A stretch of 12,037 nt of DNA from Bacteroidales bacterium UBA1184 (GTDB taxonomy: Bacteria > Bacteroidota > Bacteroidia > Bacteroidales > ML635J-15). The translations under genes were made by a program, and so were the position numbers. The stretch covers positions 39,641 through 51,677 of the forward strand of contig DBYO01000002.1 in assembly GCA_002310235.1 (NCBI GenBank). Reading direction: 5' to 3'. The notes beneath the pieces were generated by a model. The model did no database searches and had not been told where the DNA came from. It saw only the letters and a list, made by a program, of their open reading frames with translations. Below are positions 6,412 through 12,037 of the stretch, in pieces (positions within the stretch are counted from its first letter, which is position 1; every line of letters starts with the position of its first letter).

Positions 6412-7542
6412 ATGATTGAAAGAAGATTGGCAAATGTTATTTCAAGTTTGTTGACAAACCAAAAGGTTATGCTTGTATATGGAGCAAGACGAGTTGGTAA
6501 AACCGTATTAATCAGGCAGGTGTCGGAAAAGTATGCGGGAAAGACTTTGTTCCTGAACGGAGAAGATGCTTCTACGGAAGTAATGTTTCGGGAAAGAACA
6601 GCAGCGCATTATAGGCAATTGCTTAGCGGAGTTGACCTTTTAATAATTGATGAGGCACAAAATATTCCTGAAATTGGCAAAATATTGAAGCTGATAGTTG
6701 ATGATGTTGAAAACATTCAGGTCATTGCATCTGGTTCTTCCTCATTCGATTTGCGAAATCAAACTGGCGAGCCATTGGTCGGAAGGTCATACACTTTCCA
6801 CTTATCGCCATTGTCTGCTGAGGAATGGCTGACGCAAATTCCTGCCGCACAATTATATATGGATCTTGAAGAACGTCTTGTATATGGCAACTACCCTGAG
6901 CTTCTTTCTATTAAAAGTTTTGAGCAAAAGCAAATGTACTTAAGCGAGCTTGCGCAATCGTACCTGCTTAAAGATATTCTGACATTGGACGGCATAAAAA
7001 ACTCAAGCAAAATGTATAATCTATTGCGCTTGGTTGCTTTTCAAATGGGGAGCGAAGTTTCGTATGACGAACTCGGCAAACATCTGTCGTTGAGCAGGAA
7101 CACTGTGGAAAAATACCTTGATTTGCTAGCAAAAACTTTCGTAATCTATCGGCTTCCGGCGTATTCGCGTAATCCGCGCAAGGAGGTCAGTAAAGCTGGC
7201 AAATGGTATTTCTACGACAATGGCATTCGAAATGCTGTAATTGGAGATTTCCGTCCGCTTGCAATACGGCAGGATGTTGGGGCATTGTGGGAAAGTTATA
7301 TGATATCGGAGCGTATGAAACTCAACGACAACAGACACGGCACTTCTATGTACTACTTCTGGCGAACATACAATGGACAGGAAATTGACTTGATTGAAGA
7401 GCGCAACGGAGAATTGAAGGCTTTTGAGTTCAAGTGGGGAGATAAAAAGCCGAAGTGTCCCAGTTCGTTCAAGGACAACTATCCCGATGTGCCATTTACA
7501 TCAGTAAATAAATCCAACTTCATTGATTTTGCAACGAAATAA
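6412..7542 (+). CDS. AAA (AAA_14) ATPase with C-terminal DUF4143 domain
   Basis: The 376-residue protein has an N-terminal P-loop ATPase: Walker A GARRVGKT (24-31), Walker B LLIIDEAQ (76-83, Asp80-Glu81) and a sensor-like ASGSSSFDL (106-114). It is followed by GRSYTFHLSPLS (124-135), the characteristic linker of the family. The DUF4143 part (about 176-341) contains a winged-helix-like stretch (VSYDELGKHLSLSRNTVEKYL, about 216-236). It ends with a PD-(D/E)xK-like pattern: Asp326 in QEIDLI, then Glu339-x-Lys341 in FEFKW. Members are abundant and often present in many copies in Bacteroidota genomes, and their physiological role is not established. The protein is full length with all ATPase motifs. 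It lies after the SIR2 gene but is separated by 378 nt with its own promoter box, so it need not be part of the same system. Flanking direct repeats may point to mobility. Confidence 0.9.
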   Translation: MIERRLANVISSLLTNQKVMLVYGARRVGKTVLIRQVSEKYAGKTLFLNGEDASTEVMFRERTAAHYRQLLSGVDLLIIDEAQNIPEIGKILKLIVDDVENIQVIASGSSSFDLRNQTGEPLVGRSYTFHLSPLSAEEWLTQIPAAQLYMDLEERLVYGNYPELLSIKSFEQKQMYLSELAQSYLLKDILTLDGIKNSSKMYNLLRLVAFQMGSEVSYDELGKHLSLSRNTVEKYLDLLAKTFVIYRLPAYSRNPRKEVSKAGKWYFYDNGIRNAVIGDFRPLAIRQDVGALWESYMISERMKLNDNRHGTSMYYFWRTYNGQEIDLIEERNGELKAFEFKWGDKKPKCPSSFKDNYPDVPFTSVNKSNFIDFATK

Positions 7543-7553
7543 TTACTAAATTT

Positions 7554-7567
7554 TTCATTGCATTGAA
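7554..7567 (+). repeat. 14-bp direct repeat, right copy flanking the ATPase gene
   Basis: This is an exact copy of TTCATTGCATTGAA at 6360-6373, beginning 11 nt after the ATPase stop codon. Two 14-bp copies about 1.2 kb apart at both gene ends are unlikely by chance, even in A+T-rich DNA. Confidence 0.7.
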
Positions 7568-7579
7568 TAAATTAGTGCA

Positions 7580-7605
7580 AAAATCTTCAATCAGTTGAAG
7601 ATTTT
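7580..7605. terminator. Hairpin between convergent genes, possible bidirectional terminator
   Basis: AAAATCTTCAA (7580-7590) and TTGAAGATTTT (7595-7605) form a perfect 11-bp stem with loop TCAG. It lies between the plus-strand ATPase and the minus-strand rhamnosidase. U-rich ends follow it in both directions, though the tracts are short and the stem is A+T-rich. The TTGAAGATTTT arm also occurs left of the ATPase gene (6369-6379, with ATTGAAGATTTT), so it may belong to the flanking repeat. Confidence 0.5.
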
Positions 7606-7752
7606 CATTATTTCACATAGCTCACAAGTGTGATTACTTTGTGTACGAAAGATTATTGCTGGGGCTTTTTCCGAGAATATCACTACATATCCTCCATCGA
7701 CAGCAGCCTATATTCAATTTTGTAGCCATCGAGATTTGGCTTCAGCACTAAT

Positions 7753-10284
7753 TTATCTTATCACCCACTTCCCAGCACCAACTATTTGCTCTTTCGCTGT
7801 GCCTGGGTAGATAGTTGCTGATGTGCCAACTGGAACCGTAATGTTCAGCTCAGTTGAATTTATTTCAACGCAAATATCGCCAAAAGGTGTCGGTTTGGTT
7901 GCCTTTACCCAACTGATGCCATCTGCGTTTTGCGGGTCGATGAAAAAATGTCGGTAGCCGGGTGCCGACTCGTCGGGACGGATGCCCGCCAAAGCTTGGT
8001 AGAACCAAGTGCCGATGCCGTTGTAGCAGTTGTGTACGCGACTGCGCTCATGTCCCCACGATTCCCAAGTAGCGGTTGCTCCGTTGGCAATCATATATAG
8101 GTAGCCGGGGTAGTCGGGCTGACGCAAGATGGTAGCCATCAGGTCGGTATGTTTTGTGACGGTTGCCCATTCGGTAAAAATTGGCACGCCGAACAATCCA
8201 ACGGCAATGTGCGACTTGTATTTTCCGTACGAATCGGCAATTAGTTGTTCGGTAACTTCTAGTGCTACATTGTTCTCAGCGGCAATGCCTGTCAGCAAGG
8301 TGTAGGCGTTGTCGAATGGTGTTCCGTTGGCGTAACTATGCGTTTCGGGATGGTAGAACTGCTTGTGGATGGCGGCATTCAGCCGTTTGCGCTTGTCGGC
8401 GAACTTTTGTGCATCGTCGGGGCGATCTAAAAGTTTGGCCATTTTTACCATATCGGCAAGGCATTCGCTGATGAAGCAGTTGTTGGCGTGTATCACCGAT
8501 TCGCCGCCCATGTCAACGCCTTCGGGAGCAAGCCAGTCGCCGAGGAACCACATCCGCTTCTTGGTGTCGGGCCAAGGTTGGAGAAGTTCGTCCTTGCTGT
8601 GCTTCTCGACAAATCCGAGCCATAGTTTCATCTTTTCGTATAGCTTGTCAATCATGCTGCGGTCGCCATAATTAAGATATGTCCGCCACGGAGCCTTGAT
8701 TATGAATCCGCACCAGTACGGACCACCGCCAGTAGGAAACGACGGTGCCACATACGCAAGCAAACCGTCGTCGTCGATGGACTCGCCCCACGCTGTAAGC
8801 CAGTTTAGGTAAGTCGGAAGCACTTCGTACATAGTCTGCAAGGTCATTGTGGAGGAATTTCCATCGCCACCGTAGCCCATCCGCTCAAGGTGCGGACAGT
8901 CGACCATATAGCCACTGAAAGTGAGGCATTGCAAGGTATATTTTACAAGGTTGTGGACGGCATTCAGTTTTTCGTCGGAGCAGGAGAATGTTGCCGATTT
9001 GTCAATGTCCAATGCGCTCATTTGTAGGGCTTTGATTTCTTGTATTTCGGCATTGTTGATTTTTACATATCGGAATGCATGATGGTGGAATTTTTTGCAG
9101 AAACTTTCGTCCGACTTGCCGTTTGCAATGTAAATGTCGCTTTCGCCCTGACTTTCAAATTTTCCACCGATGGGAATGTAGTCGTTGTATTCCATTGTGA
9201 CTTCCTGACCTTTCTGCAACTGACCGAACGACACTTGTAACCAACCAGTTATCACGCGCCCGAAATCGATTAGCAACGAACCATCTTCTTGCTTTTCGAC
9301 GGATTTTGGCTGTAGGCTGTCAATTATGCGGTTGCCTTCGAAAAGTTGTGGCGAGGTGCGCATTCCTTCGACATTGCAGGCTGTTGCCGGTTGCCATTGT
9401 GGTTGAAAATTTGCATCGAAGCGTTCCCCACCGAACTGCAATGGCATCCATGTGCCTGTGTAGCTATAACCACTTGGCGAAGCCTGCCACGAATCGTCGG
9501 TTTGGACAATGGTCTTGCTTGCACCGTTTGAAAGTTCGCAGATTTCGGCTTTTACCAGCGGTCCGTCGAATGGTACGCCGAAAATATTGTTGCGATACCA
9601 GCCTTGTCCGAGCCAGATTGTGATTTCGTTTCCGCCGTTGCGGAGGTATGGCGTAATGTCGTAGGTAACAATGAGCGAGTGCTTGTCGAGTTGCGAAACA
9701 GCTGGCTGCAAAATCTTGTCACCGACCTTCTTGCCGTTTATGATAAGTTCGTGGTAACCAAGTGAATTGATATGTGCGAAGACTTTTGTTTTGCCTTTCT
9801 GCAACTTAATGTTGAACTTTTTTGTGAGCATTGGCGTCGAAGCAAGTCCGTTGCCCTGTTTGCAACCGATGTATTGTCCGTTCATATTGCCGAGAATGCC
9901 GATGCCAAAGCGTTCGATTTTGCTCCAACCCGAGCAAGTTCCTTTTTCGTCCCAAGTGCGTACGCGCCAGTAGTAAAGTTGCCGTTCTTGCAAAGGAGTA
10001 CCAGTGTAGGCAACCATAATTTGTTCGTATGACTCTATGCGCCCGCTTTTCCAGATGTCGGCATGGTCGTTTGCGAGAGCGATGCTGTCGGTAGCGATTT
10101 GTATTTCGTATGCTTTTTGCTTTTGGTTGTTGTGATTAAGTGTGTTCTTCCAGCTGAAATGCGGATTTGTTGTTTCGATGCCGAGAGGAGCTTGCAGCCC
10201 TTCGCAGCGCAGATCAAAGACTTGTGCGAATGCTGTTGCTGATAGCAGGCAGAGGGATAGTAATATGAGGAAAATGTTTTTCAA
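7753..10284 (-). CDS. Exported alpha-L-rhamnosidase, glycoside hydrolase family 78
   Basis: The 843-residue enzyme should remove terminal alpha-L-rhamnose from plant polysaccharides or glycosides in the periplasm or outside. A signal peptide (MKNIFLILL..., cleavage after Ala20 in AFA-Q) is followed by the N-terminal beta domain (CEGLQAPLGIETTNPHFSW, 27-45). The (alpha/alpha)6 catalytic domain has VDCPHLERMGYGGDG (461-475). Asp462, Glu467 and Asp474 have the same 5- and 7-residue spacing as Asp567, Glu572 and Asp579 of the Bacillus enzyme RhaB. Glu741 in ATWESWGH matches its Glu841. The C-terminal beta domain (about 788-843, SWVKATKPTPFGDI) is present. The start is TTG: a stop lies upstream in frame with no ATG between, and the next internal Met would destroy the signal peptide. 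It follows the thioredoxin-like gene on the same strand after a 110-nt gap. No SusC/SusD genes are in view. Confidence 0.93.
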   Translation of the reverse strand: MKNIFLILLSLCLLSATAFAQVFDLRCEGLQAPLGIETTNPHFSWKNTLNHNNQKQKAYEIQIATDSIALANDHADIWKSGRIESYEQIMVAYTGTPLQERQLYYWRVRTWDEKGTCSGWSKIERFGIGILGNMNGQYIGCKQGNGLASTPMLTKKFNIKLQKGKTKVFAHINSLGYHELIINGKKVGDKILQPAVSQLDKHSLIVTYDITPYLRNGGNEITIWLGQGWYRNNIFGVPFDGPLVKAEICELSNGASKTIVQTDDSWQASPSGYSYTGTWMPLQFGGERFDANFQPQWQPATACNVEGMRTSPQLFEGNRIIDSLQPKSVEKQEDGSLLIDFGRVITGWLQVSFGQLQKGQEVTMEYNDYIPIGGKFESQGESDIYIANGKSDESFCKKFHHHAFRYVKINNAEIQEIKALQMSALDIDKSATFSCSDEKLNAVHNLVKYTLQCLTFSGYMVDCPHLERMGYGGDGNSSTMTLQTMYEVLPTYLNWLTAWGESIDDDGLLAYVAPSFPTGGGPYWCGFIIKAPWRTYLNYGDRSMIDKLYEKMKLWLGFVEKHSKDELLQPWPDTKKRMWFLGDWLAPEGVDMGGESVIHANNCFISECLADMVKMAKLLDRPDDAQKFADKRKRLNAAIHKQFYHPETHSYANGTPFDNAYTLLTGIAAENNVALEVTEQLIADSYGKYKSHIAVGLFGVPIFTEWATVTKHTDLMATILRQPDYPGYLYMIANGATATWESWGHERSRVHNCYNGIGTWFYQALAGIRPDESAPGYRHFFIDPQNADGISWVKATKPTPFGDICVEINSTELNITVPVGTSATIYPGTAKEQIVGAGKWVIR

Positions 10285-10313
10285 TTTTGCTGAGTTTGAA
10301 AAATTGTTATGGA

Positions 10314-10362
10314 TTTATAATTCTGTGGAGTAGTGGCGCGCCGCGACCCCACAGATTATAAA
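10314..10362. repeat. Long imperfect hairpin between the thioredoxin-like and rhamnosidase genes
   Basis: TTTATAAT-T-CTGTGG (10314-10328) pairs with CCACAGATTATAAA (10349-10362) apart from one bulged T. The loop carries the GC-rich self-complementary GGCGCGCC (10335-10342), which is striking in an A+T-rich spacer. In the minus-strand transcript it lies between the two genes; it could be a terminator or processing signal, or an inserted short palindromic element. Confidence 0.65.
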
Positions 10363-10396
10363 TTGTCAATTGTCCATTGTTAATTATCAATTATTC
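10362..10396. repeat. Five tandem copies of a degenerate 7-bp unit (ATTGTCA-like)
   Basis: Successive heptamers read ATTGTCA, ATTGTCC, ATTGTTA, ATTATCA, ATTATTC. The array begins at the last base of the hairpin and runs into the stop codon of the thioredoxin-like gene (10395-10397). Similar ATTGTCA/ATTATCA tracts are, to my knowledge, common in Bacteroidota intergenic DNA. Confidence 0.7.
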
Positions 10397-10892
10397 ATTT
10401 CCTTACCGCCTTTGGCGTCCAGCATTCGAAGAATCTCATTACCTTTTCCTTGTTGTAGCTTTTGCCTTCTTCAAGGAAGCCCGAGTCCTGGGTGTGGATT
10501 ACCTTGCCGTTCTCGTCGAGCACAACAAACACAGGAAAGCCGAATCGGGCAGGATTTCCGAGCCTTTTCATCATCTTTGCGGCATTTTCTTTTTGCACTT
10601 CATCCGACTGACGAGGATTGTAGTTGACATGGATATACACAAAATTATCATTGACCAACTTGTTGATAGTGCTGTCGTTGGTGATAAATTCAGCAAAACG
10701 CAAGCACCACGGGCACCAGTTCCCACCAACCTGGCAAATTACAAATTTTCCTTCCGACTTGGCTTGTTTCAGGGCCTTGTCGATTTGTTCCATCTGGTTG
10801 ATGCTTTCGTCGTAAACTTTCTTTGGAGCATTTTGTGCGGTTGCTGCTAATGCAAAAGTAGCTAATAATGCGATAGTTATAAAGTTTTTCAT
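10395..10892 (-). CDS. Exported thioredoxin-fold protein (thioredoxin_7-like, WCPWC)
   Basis: The 165-residue protein has a signal peptide (MKNFITIALLATFALAATA, cleavage before Gln20) and a single thioredoxin domain. The redox motif is Cys60-Pro-Trp-Cys63 within GGNWCPWCLRF, and the conserved cis-proline is Pro120 in FGFPVFVVLD. Such periplasmic proteins reduce or shuffle disulphides or act in oxidative stress; the partner cannot be told here. Additional cysteines are Cys53 and Cys157. The ATG at 10892 was chosen because it starts the signal peptide and lies just after a very good promoter; a longer frame to 10982 would extend through the promoter. The rhamnosidase gene follows on the same strand. 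Confidence 0.88.
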   Translation of the reverse strand: MKNFITIALLATFALAATAQNAPKKVYDESINQMEQIDKALKQAKSEGKFVICQVGGNWCPWCLRFAEFITNDSTINKLVNDNFVYIHVNYNPRQSDEVQKENAAKMMKRLGNPARFGFPVFVVLDENGKVIHTQDSGFLEEGKSYNKEKVMRFFECWTPKAVRK

Positions 10893-10919
10893 TTCAATTA
10901 GAATAATGTGTAATTGGTG

Positions 10920-10950
10920 CAAAAGTAAGAAATGAATGGGAATTTGGCAA
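10920..10950 (-). promoter_or_regulatory. Promoter of the thioredoxin-like gene (-33 and -7 elements)
   Basis: On the minus strand TTG (10950-10948) is followed after exactly 20 nt by TACTTTTG (10927-10920). This matches the Bacteroidota pattern TTTG-N19-21-TAnnTTTG and is the best promoter in the window. It ends 27 nt before the ATG at 10892. Confidence 0.75.
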
Positions 10951-11048
10951 TAGGAATTTCTATACCTATAATTATATGTCAAAAATTTTAGGTCGGGGAG
11001 GTGCTGTTTTTGTTGGAGAGTGGCGAAAAATATAGCGTCCTATCAACC

Positions 11049-11070
11049 AATATTTTATTGACAAAATATT
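11049..11070. repeat. AT-only hairpin upstream of the rplM promoter
   Basis: AATATTTT (11049-11056) and AAAATATT (11063-11070) form a perfect 8-bp stem with a 6-nt loop, followed by more T residues. A stem made only of A-T pairs is a weak terminator at best. Function is unknown. Confidence 0.35.
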
Positions 11071-11117
11071 TTTTACAGAAAATGCAAAAAAAGATTTTTT
11101 GGAAATAAAAAAAGTAT

Positions 11118-11125
11118 TACTTTTG
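11118..11125 (+). promoter_or_regulatory. -7 promoter box of rplM-rpsI
   Basis: TACTTTTG matches TAnnTTTG and is the same octamer as in the thioredoxin-like gene promoter. A TTTTTTGG run (11095-11102) lies about 16 nt upstream as a poor -33 candidate. It implies a leader of roughly 55-60 nt before the rplM start, A+T-rich near the gene (AAAGAAGAATTTTTAAAG), with no recognised leader structure. Confidence 0.65.
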
Positions 11126-11189
11126 CAGTCCGTTTGGTCATCCAGCCTAAGGAACTTAATTTATTAATTTTTAAAGAAGAATTTTTAAA

Positions 11190-11645
11190 GTGAAAACATT
11201 GGTTTACAGAACAATATCGGCAAACAAGGAGACTGTTAACAAGCAGTGGTATGTTGTCGATGCCGAAGGCGAAATCCTCGGACGTTTGGCTTCGAAAGTT
11301 GCTTACGTGTTGAGAGGAAAGCACAAACCCGAATACACACCGCATGTTGATTGTGGCGACAATGTCATCATCATCAATGCTGAGAAGGTGGTTCTTACGG
11401 GTAAGAAACTCACCGACAAGGAATACATCAGACACTCTGGTTATCCTGGTGGACAGAAGGTTGAAACTCCTGTCGAAATGCTTGAAAAGCACCCAGAACG
11501 CATCATCGAGCACGCAATTAAGGGAATGTTGCCGAAGAACCGTCTCGGAAGCGAATTGTTCAGAAATTTGAAAGTTTACGTTGGTAGCGAGCACAAACAT
11601 GAAGCTCAGAACCCGACAAAGTTGGATTTAAACACAATTAAATAA
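11190..11645 (+). CDS. rplM: 50S ribosomal protein L13
   Basis: The 151-residue protein is full length for L13, a 23S rRNA-binding protein of the large subunit. Family landmarks are WYVVDAEGEILGRLAS (28-43), HVDCGDNVIIINAEKV (about 52-67), GYPGGQ (about 87-92), and AIKGMLPKNRLG (about 111-122). The start codon is GTG: MKTLVYRTISANK aligns with the usual L13 N-terminus, and no ATG is closer. An A/G-rich AAAGAAGA upstream may help ribosome binding. rpsI follows after 2 nt, the conserved L13-S9 pair, so the two are co-transcribed. Confidence 0.97.
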   Translation: MKTLVYRTISANKETVNKQWYVVDAEGEILGRLASKVAYVLRGKHKPEYTPHVDCGDNVIIINAEKVVLTGKKLTDKEYIRHSGYPGGQKVETPVEMLEKHPERIIEHAIKGMLPKNRLGSELFRNLKVYVGSEHKHEAQNPTKLDLNTIK

Positions 11646-11647
11646 GC

Positions 11648-12034
11648 ATGGACGTATTTAATGCATTAGGTCGCAGAAAAGCTGCTGTCGCAAGAGTTTA
11701 CCTTAGCGAAGGAAAAGGAAACATCACGGTTAACAACCGCAAAATGGAAGAATACTTCCCGATTATGCAGTACCAGTATATCGTAAAGCAACCGTTCTTG
11801 ACATTGGACAAGATGGACTGCTACGATGTAAAGGCCAACATCGACGGAGGTGGTGTAAGAGGTCAGGCTGAAGCTTTGCGCCTTGGTATCTCAAGGGCAT
11901 TGTTGAAGGTAGATCCGGAATACAGGGCTAGCTTGAAGCCTTGCGGTTTCCTCTCTCGCGACTCGAGGGTTGTTGAAAGAAAGAAACCCGGACAGAAGAA
12001 GGCTCGTAAGAGATTCCAGTTCAGCAAGCGTTAG
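11648..12034 (+). CDS. rpsI: 30S ribosomal protein S9
   Basis: The 128-residue protein is complete. It has the S9 signature GGGVRGQAEALRLGISRALL (about 67-86). Its basic tail ends in FQFSKR; the final Lys-Arg of S9 reaches the ribosomal P site near tRNA. The N-terminal NALGRRKAAVARVYL (5-19) is typical. The ATG is 2 nt after the rplM stop, so translational coupling is likely. The stop TAG is 3 nt from the window end, so any downstream rpsB-type partner is not seen. Confidence 0.97.
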   Translation: MDVFNALGRRKAAVARVYLSEGKGNITVNNRKMEEYFPIMQYQYIVKQPFLTLDKMDCYDVKANIDGGGVRGQAEALRLGISRALLKVDPEYRASLKPCGFLSRDSRVVERKKPGQKKARKRFQFSKR

Positions 12035-12037
12035 TAT

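Noticed and set aside
7622..7633. TCACA-AG-TGTGA inverted repeat as a regulator site
   Set aside because: A 5-bp palindrome is too short to separate from chance, and it is not near any start codon.
7905..10217. Open frames on both strands overlapping the rhamnosidase gene
   Set aside because: The GH78 catalytic residues and signal peptide are all in the 843-residue minus-strand frame; the others have no support.
10377..10850. 157-codon plus-strand frame opposite the thioredoxin-like gene
   Set aside because: It is antisense to a gene with a signal peptide, WCPWC motif and a good promoter; its translation shows no domain.
11058..11063. TTGACA as a sigma70-type -35 element for rplM
   Set aside because: TTGAC-like sequence here is inside an A-T hairpin and about 55 nt from the -7 box; Bacteroidota promoters do not use this element.
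11073..11600. 175-codon minus-strand frame opposite rplM
   Set aside because: It is antisense to a universal ribosomal protein gene and therefore a compositional shadow.

Overview
The window looks like chromosomal DNA of a Bacteroidales-type bacterium (phylum Bacteroidota), probably a gut or plant-fibre-associated lineage. Several lines of evidence support this. Six genes are preceded by the Bacteroidota -7 promoter box TAnnTTTG. Ribosome-binding regions are A-rich instead of Shine-Dalgarno-like. The methylmalonyl-CoA epimerase/decarboxylase cluster is of the kind used for succinate-to-propionate fermentation. A FISUMP domain, a DUF4143-type ATPase and a GH78 alpha-L-rhamnosidase are also typical of the phylum. 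Species cannot be named from this sequence.

Layout. (1) 1-2128, minus strand: a core-metabolism operon of mce, mmdA and the start of a small OadG-like membrane subunit, with equal 11-nt gaps. (2) 2244-7542: an accessory block. It starts with a minus-strand REP-associated (Y1/HUH) transposase that carries a 37-nt palindrome inside its own reading frame. From a divergent promoter region comes a plus-strand pair: an S8 (subtilisin-like) lipoprotein ending in a FISUMP domain, and, 11 nt later, a SIR2-like protein. The SIR2 gene is much richer in A+T than its neighbours. After a 378-nt structured intergenic region comes an AAA/DUF4143 ATPase bounded by 14-bp direct repeats and AT-rich hairpins. 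(3) 7753-10892, minus strand: an exported GH78 alpha-L-rhamnosidase with a TTG start, and an exported thioredoxin-fold protein with a WCPWC motif; a hairpin and five 7-bp tandem repeats lie between them. (4) 11190-12034, plus strand: rplM-rpsI, ribosomal proteins L13 and S9.

Most interesting points. The last 60 or so residues of the S8-FISUMP lipoprotein have the codon pattern of a diversity-generating-retroelement (DGR) variable region: invariant T-rich frame positions and NNY codons at sites where relatives usually carry Asn (AAY). If this is right, the gene encodes a surface protease with a hypervariable ligand-binding tail. It is placed in tandem with a SIR2-like NADase candidate of the kind found in anti-phage systems. 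No reverse transcriptase or template repeat is in the window, so both ideas remain hypotheses. The metabolic, rhamnosidase and ribosomal regions look ordinary.
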